The notes beneath the pieces were generated by a model that had not been told where the DNA came from, searched no databases, and saw only the letters and a program-made list of their open reading frames with translations. This document shows positions 26,075-34,580 of a stretch of DNA of 64,000 nt, one piece after another. Source of the stretch: Thermococcus nautili. GTDB taxonomy: Archaea > Methanobacteriota_B > Thermococci > Thermococcales > Thermococcaceae. The position numbers were made by a program, and so were the translations under genes. The stretch lies in assembly GCF_000585495.1 (NCBI RefSeq), contig NZ_CP007264.1, positions 930,001 to 994,000 of the forward strand, read 5' to 3'. The stretch's first letter is position 1; the number at the start of each line of letters is the position of its first letter.

Positions 26075-26914
26075 ATGGGGGTTGGGGAGATTATAACCGC
26101 AGGAAGGCTCGAAGATGCGGAAACAATGCTCCGGAGCGTGAACCGAGCGGGGCTTGACGAAATGAAGTTGCTCAACTACACCCATAACGTTGTGGAGCTT
26201 GCACTCGCTTTCCTTCAGAGGGATGGGCTTGACAGGGCAGTCAATACGGTTCTATCACTCATCGATGCCCCCGATGATATTTCATGGGGACTCGAGCGGA
26301 TTTTTGAGGAATACCTGGTGGAGTGCACACCCGAGCGCGCCCGCAGAGTGTGGAGGAGAGTTCACCTCATTCCAGAACCGGAGAAGAAGGTCGAAGTCCT
26401 GCTGAAAGTTTTGGACTGTCTGGATGGCGAAGAAGAGAGGAGGAAGGTTCTCTCTGAAGCGTTCGGATGGGCCCTTCGAGTTAGGGGACGCTCCTGGAGA
26501 ACTTACATGCTCTCAAGGGTTCTCTACAGGGTTCACGACCTCGAATACTACGACCTGATGCTAGAGCTCTGCAGAAGGATAAGATGGCGGGAGAGGCGGC
26601 TCGTATTCGAGGACTTTCTCTTCGAAGACGAGAACGCGGAAACATGCGAGGAGTTCGTTGAGACCCTGAGGAAACGCCTCGAGGCCTCGGAGAACGCCCT
26701 CGATACAGTCATCGAGGTTCACCTGAAGTACGAAAAGGAGCTCCTGCGAGCAAAGGGGCTCAACCCGGGGTTTTACAGGCTCCTGCCCTGGAGAACCCCC
26801 GAGGGTGTTATCTTTTACGCGGTTCCAAAACCCCTCTATCCCCTGGCGGTGCTCTACCTGTGGCTGAGGGGTATCGCCGGGAGACGGAGAGTTCGGGTAG
26901 TGAAAGCCGATTAA
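26075..26914 (+). CDS. Hypothetical helical protein, 279 aa
   Basis: ATG 26075 preferred since GGTGAC precedes it and a TATA-like CACTTTTTAAAG (about 26027-26038) would start RNA near 26060; the longer frame from GTG 26018 lies upstream of that promoter. Largely alpha-helical and Arg/Glu-rich, with repeating helix pairs that suggest a TPR/HEAT-like solenoid; a hydrophobic segment near the end (PLYPLAVLYLWLRGIAG) may touch the membrane. No known domain. The gap 26915-27059 holds nothing I can support. Confidence 0.65.
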   Translation: MGVGEIITAGRLEDAETMLRSVNRAGLDEMKLLNYTHNVVELALAFLQRDGLDRAVNTVLSLIDAPDDISWGLERIFEEYLVECTPERARRVWRRVHLIPEPEKKVEVLLKVLDCLDGEEERRKVLSEAFGWALRVRGRSWRTYMLSRVLYRVHDLEYYDLMLELCRRIRWRERRLVFEDFLFEDENAETCEEFVETLRKRLEASENALDTVIEVHLKYEKELLRAKGLNPGFYRLLPWRTPEGVIFYAVPKPLYPLAVLYLWLRGIAGRRRVRVVKAD

Positions 26915-27059
26915 AATCCCGATGAGGCCGAGGGGAAGGCACCTCGAATTGAGATGGCATGTTCATAGGGCTTTACAGGCCGTTACTTGAGCTGGCCGCT
27001 TGCGTGTGGGGTAGATGGGAGGTGAAGTTCCCGCTGCTTACCTTTTCCCAAAAAGGACA

Positions 27060-27905
27060 TCATCTTTTCCCGCAGGGCAGGAGGTCGTAGTTCCCGGTGA
27101 CGTGGGCGCGGAAGGTTTTCCTGACGAGGGAAAGCAGCTCATCATCGTGGACGGGCTCAAGCTCCTCCAGCGGAAGCAATGAAGCCCCCGTTAAATCGAG
27201 TGAGAGCCCCATCCCCTCACCGAAGGCGTCGCAGACCTCCTCAGGGTCGCGGAAGTCCACGGCTCCGGCAACCCACGTGACGGTGTAGCCATCGAGGGGT
27301 TCCACGAGAACGTAGCCGTAGCGCTCCCTCTCAGGGAGGAAAAACCTGTAGAGGCCGTAGCCGATGTCCAGAAGGTTCCCTTTAGCCAGCGTAAGGGAGG
27401 AAGGAACAACGGGCAGGCTCCCGAGGGCCGTCCACTCGGCGAGCTTGGCAACGAAGAGCTCCATATCGTCGAGCCTGAGCGCCCCTTCGAGGTCCGCCCA
27501 GTCGTTCAGGCCGGCAATCAGGAGGACGTCCCATTTGAAAAACTGCCTCAGGAACGCAATCACCTCGTGGCTGTAGGCGTCCCACCACCAGCTCCTCGGG
27601 TTCGGGTGAAGCTCAAGGACCGAAAGCCAGCCAACGCGGTAAATCGAGAAGTCCATATCACGGATTTCCTTTCCCTCAATCGTTTTGATGCAGCGCTTCG
27701 GGAAGAGCACCCCCGAGTACACCCTCACCGGCTCGGGCACTTTTATCCCGTGTCTGTGCCACTCCCGGACGAGCCGTTGCCTTATTTTCTCCTCAAACTC
27801 CCAGTCGACGGGTTTAAAGGTTACCCTGCCGAGCTTGTTGACGATGTTAAGCACTTCGTCCAGCATCCTGTCAAAGAAGAGATAAACGTAGTGGTCAACG
27901 CCCAT
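27060..27905 (-). CDS. Hypothetical protein, tandem paralog A, 281 aa
   Basis: Begins at ATG 27905 (AGGTGATG upstream), overlapping the end of paralog B by eleven bases. No signal peptide or membrane segment. It matches paralog B through LPVVPSSLTLAKGNLLD / LPSGLTLVKKELLD, a following GLY..., a YVLVEPLDGYTV / YVLIKSLDSYKL strand and a DDELL...FRAHV / NEELL...FRAQV end. A Trp-rich centre (SWWWDAYSHEVIAFL) is specific to A. Unknown function. Confidence 0.72.
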   Translation of the reverse strand: MGVDHYVYLFFDRMLDEVLNIVNKLGRVTFKPVDWEFEEKIRQRLVREWHRHGIKVPEPVRVYSGVLFPKRCIKTIEGKEIRDMDFSIYRVGWLSVLELHPNPRSWWWDAYSHEVIAFLRQFFKWDVLLIAGLNDWADLEGALRLDDMELFVAKLAEWTALGSLPVVPSSLTLAKGNLLDIGYGLYRFFLPERERYGYVLVEPLDGYTVTWVAGAVDFRDPEEVCDAFGEGMGLSLDLTGASLLPLEELEPVHDDELLSLVRKTFRAHVTGNYDLLPCGKR

Positions 27906-28689
27906 TCTCCATCACCTGCGCCCTGAAGAACTCTTCGGCCCTTTTAAGCAGTTCTTCGTTCCCGACCTTCTGGCCAATGCGCTTAAGGGGAAGTCCAACG
28001 AGTTTCAAACTGAACCATGCTTTGTCCTCTAAGAGGTCGCGATAGCACTCCTCGTCGGTTAAATCACTCTCCCTAATTGAAACGAGCAGTTTGTAGCTGT
28101 CCAGACTTTTAATGAGCACGTACTCCCCCTCTTCCCTCCAGGGCCTTTCAAGTAACTCATAGAGCCCGTCCTCAAGGTCGAGGAGTTCTTTCTTCACTAG
28201 GGTAAGGCCAGATGGAAGAACCTCAAGCTTTCCCCGTTTCACGGTCTCGACTAACCATTCGTAGAGGAGGAACTGGTTGTCTTCTTCAAAGCCTGCATCT
28301 CTGAGGTCGTGGTCGTCCGTGTAACCGCAGATGAGAACCGCCCCAGTCCTCATCAGCTTTCTGAGGAACTTCATAAGTTCAGGGCTCAGGACGAACATCC
28401 ACATGCCGGTGGAGACTCCAATCTGGAGGAGCGTCATGTTATCCTTCGAGTACGTTTCAACTTCAAGCCAGTCAAGGGAGTCCCCCTCGGTGGTTTTCAG
28501 CTCGTAGTGTAGTTCCCCCACTGCAACAAGTCTAAAGCCCCTCATGTCAAAGATGAACTTCAGGTGCTCCTCCCTTTCCTCCCGCTGGTACGCGAGTTCG
28601 CGGGTGTACCTGAACTCGCGGGGGAGGTTCTCAAGTACTTCCTCCCACGGTTTATCGAACACGGCGAGGGTATAATACGTGGTCCCCAT
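27895..28689 (-). CDS. Hypothetical protein, tandem paralog B, 264 aa
   Basis: ATG 28689 preferred because GGGGGAGTG lies just upstream; ATG 28707 in frame has none. Same architecture as paralog A: an N-terminal DxPWEEVLENL helix, a central PELMKFLRKL helix followed by an AVLICGYTD strand, then the shared LPSGLTLVKKELLD block. Cytoplasmic, acidic. The two form an operon and probably a heteromeric pair or a duplication that has diverged. Confidence 0.72.
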   Translation of the reverse strand: MGTTYYTLAVFDKPWEEVLENLPREFRYTRELAYQREEREEHLKFIFDMRGFRLVAVGELHYELKTTEGDSLDWLEVETYSKDNMTLLQIGVSTGMWMFVLSPELMKFLRKLMRTGAVLICGYTDDHDLRDAGFEEDNQFLLYEWLVETVKRGKLEVLPSGLTLVKKELLDLEDGLYELLERPWREEGEYVLIKSLDSYKLLVSIRESDLTDEECYRDLLEDKAWFSLKLVGLPLKRIGQKVGNEELLKRAEEFFRAQVMENGR

Positions 28690-28887
28690 GTCACTCCCCC
28701 GATTCATAAACGGAAAGAAGGTAAAAAGGTTTCAGTCAAATTCTGAAGCGTACGGAACCTGCCCATCCCTATTGGTCCGGGCGGTAAGCTGGCCAAGCCT
28801 TACAGGTCTCCCACGGCAGGGTGTAATTTCTGTCTGGGTATACAAAACCCCTAAAACTGCCGACCCCTATTTTATCCCGGTGATGCC

Positions 28888-29451
28888 ATGCGAGTCCTTG
28901 AGCTGGCGAGGCGAAGGAAGACCGTGAGGAGTTTTCTTCCGGATAAACCGCCGAGGGAGGACATCCTAAAGGCCCTAAAGGCTGCAAAGGAAGCGCCGAG
29001 CGGAATGAACGCCCAGCCCTGGAGGTTTGTTGTTATTGACGACGACTGGCTGAAGGGGAAAATACGGGAGCTCTGCGAGAGGGAAGAGGAGAAGTTCTAC
29101 TCAAGGACGAAGGGCGACCTGATGGCGTGGCTCAACGCCAAGGGCTTCAAACCGGAGAAGCCGTTCCTCAGCGAGGCACCATATCTGATTCTCGTCTTCG
29201 GCCACACCAGAGCGCCGTACTGGCTCCAATCGACCTGGATTGCCGTAGGATACCTACTCCTCGCGCTCGAAGAGCTCGGCCTCGGGACTGTAACATACAC
29301 CCCACCAAATCCGAAGCCGGTCGAGGAGCTCCTGAACGTCCCGCAGGATTACAAGCTCCAGACGATTCTGCCCGTCGGCTACCCCGCGGACCCGAAGCCG
29401 AAGTACGAGAGGAAAAAGCTTGAGGAGGTCGTGAGTTTCAACGGGTTTTAA
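28888..29451 (+). CDS. Nitroreductase-family FMN protein
   Basis: 187 residues, ATG 28888 behind CCGGTGATG with TATA CTATTTTATC about 23 bases before that. Nitroreductase motifs: RRRKTVRSF near residue 8 (FMN phosphate), APSGMNAQPWRFVV near 36, and LGTVTYTPP near 131 with a late PVGYP. Reduces quinones, nitro or flavin substrates using NAD(P)H; the physiological one is unknown. The end overlaps the PTP gene by 14 bases, convergently. The upstream gap 28690-28887 has no gene, see findings. Confidence 0.88.
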   Translation: MRVLELARRRKTVRSFLPDKPPREDILKALKAAKEAPSGMNAQPWRFVVIDDDWLKGKIRELCEREEEKFYSRTKGDLMAWLNAKGFKPEKPFLSEAPYLILVFGHTRAPYWLQSTWIAVGYLLLALEELGLGTVTYTPPNPKPVEELLNVPQDYKLQTILPVGYPADPKPKYERKKLEEVVSFNGF

Positions 29452-29890
29452 TTGCCCTTTCCAGCTCCTGCAAAAGCTCAATCTGGGACTCGGTTTCGAC
29501 GGCGCACGGTCTGAGCCTCCTGACGCGGTAGAGGGCCTCCCTGAGGGGCAAACGCTTGGAGTACATCAGCCACGCGACCGCTACCGTACCGCTCCGCCCG
29601 CAACCGCCGATGCAGTGAATCAGAACTTTCTTCCCTTCCAGAACCTTCGCTTCAATCCACTGGAGGACACTGAGCAGTTCTTCGAGTGAAGGCGCCGAGA
29701 AATCCGGAATTGGACTGTGAAATACCTCGACCCCCCTCTTTTCCCACTCATCAAGCGAATACGGGAGCTCGAAGTCCTCAACGAGAACGACCACAGAGTT
29801 AAAGACCTGCGACAGCTCATTCAAGCTTTCCTTCGGGGGCAGGGGACCGAATGCAACGTTTTTGTCAATAAAAGTTGCAGGATACCTCAT
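29438..29890 (-). CDS. Dual-specificity protein phosphatase (PTP)
   Basis: 150 residues from ATG 29890 (GGTGGTTC upstream). The signature HCIGGCGRS places the nucleophile at Cys93 and the phosphate-binding Arg at 99; Asp63 in PIPDFSAP is the likely general acid. Size and motif match the small cytoplasmic phosphatase characterised from T. kodakarensis (Tk-PTP). Convergent overlap of 14 bases with the nitroreductase gene. Confidence 0.9.
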   Translation of the reverse strand: MRYPATFIDKNVAFGPLPPKESLNELSQVFNSVVVLVEDFELPYSLDEWEKRGVEVFHSPIPDFSAPSLEELLSVLQWIEAKVLEGKKVLIHCIGGCGRSGTVAVAWLMYSKRLPLREALYRVRRLRPCAVETESQIELLQELERAIKTR

Positions 29891-29994
29891 CCGAACCACC
29901 GCTGAAAACTATGCAACGAAGTAGATAAGCTTTTGGAAAACCGTTAAAAATTCGAACGTCGAATTAGTATGGGTGGAATAGGGAAACCACAAGG

Positions 29995-30003
29995 TTTTTA
30001 AAT
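29995..30003 (+). promoter_or_regulatory. TATA box of DUF2202 lipoprotein gene
   Basis: TTTTTAAAT lies 50 bases before the ATG. Between them are two CATATG palindromes (30010-30015 and about 30030-30035) in a 26-base block, a possible operator. Confidence 0.5.
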
Positions 30004-30052
30004 AGCGAGACATATGTAATAACAAAGTTGCATATGGAGAGGTGAACGAACC

Positions 30053-30802
30053 ATGAGAAGGATTCTTGCCCTGCTACTGCTGGGCATAGTGGCCATGAGC
30101 GTCCTCGGGGCAGGATGCATAAGCAGTGAAACTACCAGCAACACATCATCGTCTTCGTCCCCTACGGCATCACCAACCGAGTCCGACCAGATACCCGTTA
30201 CAGTCAACGAAAACGGCAACATCAACACCGCCGACCTCAAGTCTTACATAGACTCCCTGCCCGCGGGAGAACTGACCCCAGAAGAGAAGAAGGGCCTGCT
30301 CTACATGGTTGAGGAGGAGAAGCTCGCCCACGATGTGTACACCAAGCTCTACGAGAAGTGGGGCCTGCCAATATTCAAGAACATCGCCGAGAGCGAGAGC
30401 ACCCACGTTAACGCCGTCAGGCTGCTCCTTGAGAAGTACAACCTGACCGACCCGACCCAGAACGAGGGCGTTGGGGAGTTCCAGAACGAGGAACTTCAAA
30501 AGCTCTACGACCAGCTCATTGAGATGGGCTCAAAGAGCGAAATCGACGCGCTGAAGGTCGGGGCACTGATAGAGGAAACCGACATAAAGGACCTTGAGGA
30601 GTGGCTTGCGCTGACAGACAAGCTGGACATCATAACCGTTTACGAGAACCTGATGAAGGGAAGCAGGAACCACCTCCGCTCCTTCGTGAGCCAGCTCGAG
30701 AGCAGGGGCGTAACCTACGAACCGCAGGTTCTGCCCAAGGACGAGTTCGAGGAAATCATCAACAGCTCACTGGAAACTGGAGGAAAGGGCAACGGGCCGT
30801 GA
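30053..30802 (+). CDS. DUF2202 ferritin-like lipoprotein
   Basis: 249 residues. Signal peptide with lipobox LGAGC (Cys22) and a Ser/Thr-rich tether (24-45), then a DUF2202 domain: EEEKLAHDVYTKL near residue 86, ESESTH near 111, LIEETDIKDL near 173 and LMKGSRNHLRSF near 200. The paired E/H motifs on helices are those of a four-helix ferritin-like iron site, so metal binding at the outer cell surface is likely. Enzymatic function of the family is not established. Confidence 0.85.
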   Translation: MRRILALLLLGIVAMSVLGAGCISSETTSNTSSSSSPTASPTESDQIPVTVNENGNINTADLKSYIDSLPAGELTPEEKKGLLYMVEEEKLAHDVYTKLYEKWGLPIFKNIAESESTHVNAVRLLLEKYNLTDPTQNEGVGEFQNEELQKLYDQLIEMGSKSEIDALKVGALIEETDIKDLEEWLALTDKLDIITVYENLMKGSRNHLRSFVSQLESRGVTYEPQVLPKDEFEEIINSSLETGGKGNGP

Positions 30803-30827
30803 TTCCCCGCCCAATCCTTTTTCTGCT

Positions 30828-31502
30828 TTACACTTCGACAGCATCGAAGATAAGGACATCGTCCCCCGCAGCTGAAGCCAAGAGCCCACCGTTCCTATCG
30901 AAGACCCACGCACCTCCCGGAGGGTAGCTGTTGACGATGAAGGTTCTAACGCCAAGCAACTTTGCCCGCTCAGCCATCGCCCCAACGTCTTCATTGTTAA
31001 GCTCCCCGTAGTCAGGCGAGTACTCCATCGGCACGAACAGGTAGTCCGGCCTCTTCCGCTTAACCCACTTCGCTATCCTCTTGTTGTAGAGGTCGCCGCA
31101 GATGATTACCGCCACCTTTCCGAACTCCGTTCCGGCGGTCCTTACGGTGTTGCCTGTGCAGAACTTCATCGGCTCCTGGAACTTCCTGTGCTTGAGGAGA
31201 ACCTCACCGTTGCGCCCGATGAGGAGGGCCGAGTTGTAGACGCAGTCCCTGTACGGCTCAAGGAGGCCGAAGACGACGTAAACCCCGACCTTCCGGGCGA
31301 GCGCGCTAACTTTCTCGACTATCTCGTTATAAAGCCCCGCCCCGCTGAAGTCCCACTCCTCAAAGCCGGTCAGGCAGTATTCGGGAAAGACGAGGAAGTC
31401 GGGCCCGTGTTTAAGCACCTCTCGAAAGCGTTTCTCGAACTCCCTCCAGTTGGCCTCAAAGTTTCCAGTTTCAACGCGCATAGGGATTAGCGCTACCCTC
31501 AT
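30828..31502 (-). CDS. Carbon-nitrogen hydrolase (nitrilase family)
   Basis: 224 residues from ATG 31502 behind CGGTGGGAG. The Glu-Lys-Cys triad is Glu41 (VFPEYCLTG), Lys107 (LLKHRKF) and Cys135 (VIICGDLYN). Slightly shorter than typical (260-280) amidases. Substrate of this branch (omega-amidase, N-carbamoyl or other amide) cannot be told. It faces the lipoprotein gene tail to tail with a 25-base gap. Confidence 0.87.
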   Translation of the reverse strand: MRVALIPMRVETGNFEANWREFEKRFREVLKHGPDFLVFPEYCLTGFEEWDFSGAGLYNEIVEKVSALARKVGVYVVFGLLEPYRDCVYNSALLIGRNGEVLLKHRKFQEPMKFCTGNTVRTAGTEFGKVAVIICGDLYNKRIAKWVKRKRPDYLFVPMEYSPDYGELNNEDVGAMAERAKLLGVRTFIVNSYPPGGAWVFDRNGGLLASAAGDDVLIFDAVEV

Positions 31503-31576
31503 TCTCCCACCGCGGGTTGTAGTCCTTTACCGACATAAATTTTTTGAGAACGGAAGGTGTTGGATGTTAGGTACAT

Positions 31577-32785
31577 ATGAACCTGCTCAACCGCTACCGC
31601 CTCCTGATGGTGCTGATGCACACAGGCTTCCTTGGGAACCTCGTGGTCATCTACTACCTCTCCAAGGGGCTGAGCTACGCCCAGATAGGACTCGCCACAG
31701 CCCTTACAGCGTGGGGAATAGTCCTCCTCGAGGTGCCCACGGGCATAGTTGGAGACCGGGTAAGCAGGAAGCTGAGCGTTCTAATCGGGCTGACGCTGAA
31801 CGCCATCGCCACCCTCGTTCTGATATTCCTCAACGGCTTTGCAATGCTCCTCCTCTACGCCCTTCTGACGGCCCTGAGCGTTACCTTCGTCAGCGGGAGC
31901 CTGCAGGCGTGGCTCTTCGACACAATGAGGCACCTCGGCAGGGAGAGGGAGTTCCGGGAGTTCATGAAGGGCACCAAGAGCCTGACGATTCCCGTCTCGG
32001 CGCTGACGCTCGTAATAGGCGCCTTCCTCGCCCAGCTCTACGGATTCACCCTTCCGCTGGTTCTCTCTTTCATCATCGAGGTTGCGATGATAATTCTCGC
32101 GCTCTCAATTCCGGAGTACGGCTTCGAGCCGGTTAAGGAGAGCTACGGAAAGCACACCCTTGGAGCCTTCAGGGAGCTTTTCAGCGGAAGAATCTTCCCG
32201 CTCGTTGCCGTTTCAATCCTCGTCTCGCTGGAGACCAACCAGTTCAGGAAGTTCTTCGAGCCGTACCTCGGCAGGGTTTTGGCCATCTACCTCGGCACGA
32301 CCCTAACAGGAACCCTCGGACTCCTTGGAATAGCCGAGGTCACCGTGAGAACCCTCCCGAAGTTCATTGGGATTAGAATACGGGACTCGTGGAGCCTCAG
32401 GCTCTATTCGGTCGCCCCGGTTCTCGTCCCAATCCTGACGATTTTATCGGTCCTCTACAAAAACCCGCTCTGGATTGTGCTCCTCGGCGTCGTCGCAACG
32501 GTCGTCTCAACGGCCTTTCAGTTCAACATTGCGATAGAGCTTCAACACAGGCTCCCGAGCGAGAAGAGGGCGACGATACTCTCGGCCGATTCGATGGTCT
32601 CGGCTCTGACCATGGGGAGCTTCTACACGGTTTACGGCTTCGCCGTGAACGCCCTCGGGCTTGCGAAGGCGAGGCTGGTCTTTGCACTCGGCCTTCTCGC
32701 GCTCGGCCTTCTCGTGAAGGTGCTTGAAGTTCTGGGACCTTTGGGGGAAGTTCTTAAAGTGGGACACATTAAACGGGAACATTGA
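31577..32785 (+). CDS. Major facilitator superfamily transporter
   Basis: 402 residues with about twelve membrane segments in two halves. The MFS loop 2-3 motif reads GIVGDRVSRK near residue 60, equivalent to G-x3-D-R-x-x-R-K. Related in style to the MFS protein at 43321-44487. Start ATG 31577 has only a weak Shine-Dalgarno, so the mRNA may be short-leadered. Substrate unknown. Confidence 0.88.
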   Translation: MNLLNRYRLLMVLMHTGFLGNLVVIYYLSKGLSYAQIGLATALTAWGIVLLEVPTGIVGDRVSRKLSVLIGLTLNAIATLVLIFLNGFAMLLLYALLTALSVTFVSGSLQAWLFDTMRHLGREREFREFMKGTKSLTIPVSALTLVIGAFLAQLYGFTLPLVLSFIIEVAMIILALSIPEYGFEPVKESYGKHTLGAFRELFSGRIFPLVAVSILVSLETNQFRKFFEPYLGRVLAIYLGTTLTGTLGLLGIAEVTVRTLPKFIGIRIRDSWSLRLYSVAPVLVPILTILSVLYKNPLWIVLLGVVATVVSTAFQFNIAIELQHRLPSEKRATILSADSMVSALTMGSFYTVYGFAVNALGLAKARLVFALGLLALGLLVKVLEVLGPLGEVLKVGHIKREH

Positions 32786-32805
32786 AGGAACGGGAGGCTT
32801 GTAAA

Positions 32806-33729
32806 ATGAGAACATACTCCTTCGGCACCGAGACCGTTCCTGTCGCCCTCGCCGGCGACTTGCTCGTCGGGAGCGTCCACGACGGGAAGCACTACAGAAT
32901 CATGCTCGCGAGGCTTGATGGCGAAGAGATAATAGAGACCCGCTTTTTGGCGGGGGAGAACGACTGGGAAGGACACAGCGGAGTTAAGCTCGACGACGGC
33001 TACCTCATCGGTGGGGCGGTTGAGGGAATTGCAACGCCCGATGGCGGTGAGGGCTGGAAGGCATACCTCGCGAGACTTGATGAGAACTTAAACGTTCTCT
33101 GGGAGCTGAAGCTCGACGTTAGAAGCAACGGGGCCGTTCACTCAATCCTGCCCGCGGGGGATGGAATCATCATAGCGGACGAAACCGGGAGGCCAGGAAA
33201 CAGGGGCTTCTTCGTGGGGAAGGTCTCCCCGGAAGGTGAGCTCCTCTGGCTGAAGGATTTTGGAAGCTGGGACGACATCCTCTTCACGGTCCTTCTCCCA
33301 TCGGGAAACGGCCTAAAGCTCATCGGGAGCGTCAAAGATAGGCGCTGGGAGGTCAGGGCCTTTGACTTCGATGAAAACGGCGAGCTTCGTGGCGAGGAAG
33401 CCCTTGCGGAGGGGATAGCGCTGACGGCCTGCCTCTGGAACGGAGAACTCGTCCTGGCCGGCTACCGCGGGGAGAATTTCTGGCTCAGGATTGGTAAAAG
33501 GGATGTTGAGCTCGGGAAGGGTAGCGCGACCTCGCTTCTGCCCCTCAAAAATAAGCTCCTCGTTGGCGGCGAGCTCGAAGGGAACGCGGTCGTCGTTGAA
33601 ATATCCGAGGGAAGGGAGCCCAAGGTTCGGAAGCTCTGGGAGAACGGCTGGGTAGAGGTTTTAGGGGAGGGAATTGTCGCGGGCGTGACGGAGGATTGGG
33701 AGATGGTCATCGCCCGCCTCTCCTCCTAA
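32806..33729 (+). CDS. Hypothetical beta-propeller-like protein, 307 aa
   Basis: ATG 32806 with GGGAGG ten bases before; a longer in-frame start overlaps the MFS gene and lacks it. The sequence repeats beta-strand units of the form LARLDxxLNVLWELKL, GFFVGKVSPEGELLWLKDF and RAFDFDENGELRGEE, resembling a five- to six-bladed propeller. No signal peptide, so cytoplasmic. No catalytic residues seen. Confidence 0.7.
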   Translation: MRTYSFGTETVPVALAGDLLVGSVHDGKHYRIMLARLDGEEIIETRFLAGENDWEGHSGVKLDDGYLIGGAVEGIATPDGGEGWKAYLARLDENLNVLWELKLDVRSNGAVHSILPAGDGIIIADETGRPGNRGFFVGKVSPEGELLWLKDFGSWDDILFTVLLPSGNGLKLIGSVKDRRWEVRAFDFDENGELRGEEALAEGIALTACLWNGELVLAGYRGENFWLRIGKRDVELGKGSATSLLPLKNKLLVGGELEGNAVVVEISEGREPKVRKLWENGWVEVLGEGIVAGVTEDWEMVIARLSS

Positions 33730-33883
33730 TAGCCTTTATTCCAGCATAGACAAAGCCAAAGTGAAGACCGAGAGCGGGTTCACAAGTACCACTGAAACCA
33801 ACGTCATGAAAAACGCTTAAAACTCCCTCATGGAGTAAACGCTTATAAAGGGTTTTTATTTTTATTAGGTTTTGGGGAGTGGG

Positions 33884-34558
33884 ATGTTAAGAGAAAAGAC
33901 CAAACAGCTGACTCTCTTCGCGCTCGTCTGGTTCCTCTGCATCAACTGGGGGCTTGAAATTGTAATCGGCATGGCTTTTAAAGGTGCAACCGGCTCGTGG
34001 ATTTCAAAAACCGCTTACGTTTACCTTGCCAAGGTATGGACGATAAACCTTCTGAAGCTTTTGGCGGGAATTCTAACACTCAAATGGCTGGGCCTGAATT
34101 TCAGGGACTTAACAAGCGGAAAATTCGGAAGAAAAGAACTCGCCTACTCGACCGCGGTTGTCCTGCTGTTCCTCGCCGTTGAGATAGCGTATTTTGGAGG
34201 AAGTTACTCCTTTCAGATTATCCGTGAGTTCCACTATCACCTTCGCATCTCCCCAAACGAATGGCTTGCCGTCCTGTCGTTGGCCTCAGAGTATGTCTAT
34301 TACGTCATTGAAATCATGATGGTAAACCTTCTCTACGTTGGGGCATTGAAGATTGGCGGTAAAAGGCCAGCGGTTTTACTGCCAACGTTCCTCTGGGGCT
34401 TTGCCCACGTTCTCAACATCATAATCGTCCCACCTATTCAGGCCTTCCTGCTTGGAGTGTACATGATGCTCTTCGCCCTGCTGACCTACGGACTAGCCCT
34501 AAAAACGAGGAGCCTTAAGGTTCCAATTTTCATATGGCTGGTTACGATGGCCCTGTGA
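33884..34558 (+). CDS. CPBP-like membrane protein
   Basis: 224 residues from ATG 33884 (GGGGAGTGGG upstream; TATA GCTTATAAAG at 33841-33850). Six membrane segments. The arrangement SEYVYYVIEIMMV near residue 145 and LWGFAHVLNI near 175 recalls the CPBP (Rce1/abortive infection) motifs EExxxR and FxxxH, but the double Glu and Arg are not intact, so proteolytic activity is doubtful. A degenerate family member. Confidence 0.65.
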   Translation: MLREKTKQLTLFALVWFLCINWGLEIVIGMAFKGATGSWISKTAYVYLAKVWTINLLKLLAGILTLKWLGLNFRDLTSGKFGRKELAYSTAVVLLFLAVEIAYFGGSYSFQIIREFHYHLRISPNEWLAVLSLASEYVYYVIEIMMVNLLYVGALKIGGKRPAVLLPTFLWGFAHVLNIIIVPPIQAFLLGVYMMLFALLTYGLALKTRSLKVPIFIWLVTMAL

Positions 34559-34580
34559 AACGATAACCGGGGGGAGTGCG

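Noticed and set aside
30010-30035. SurR-like site (GTT-N3-AAC) before the DUF2202 gene
   Set aside because: The bases read AAC-N3-GTT, which is the opposite order to the SurR half-site, so no assignment was made.
33760-33815. Possible C/D box RNA (GTGAAGA ... CTGA ... ATGA)
   Set aside because: The spacing between box-like elements is too long (about 24 bases) and no final D box follows, so it does not fit the archaeal C/D layout.
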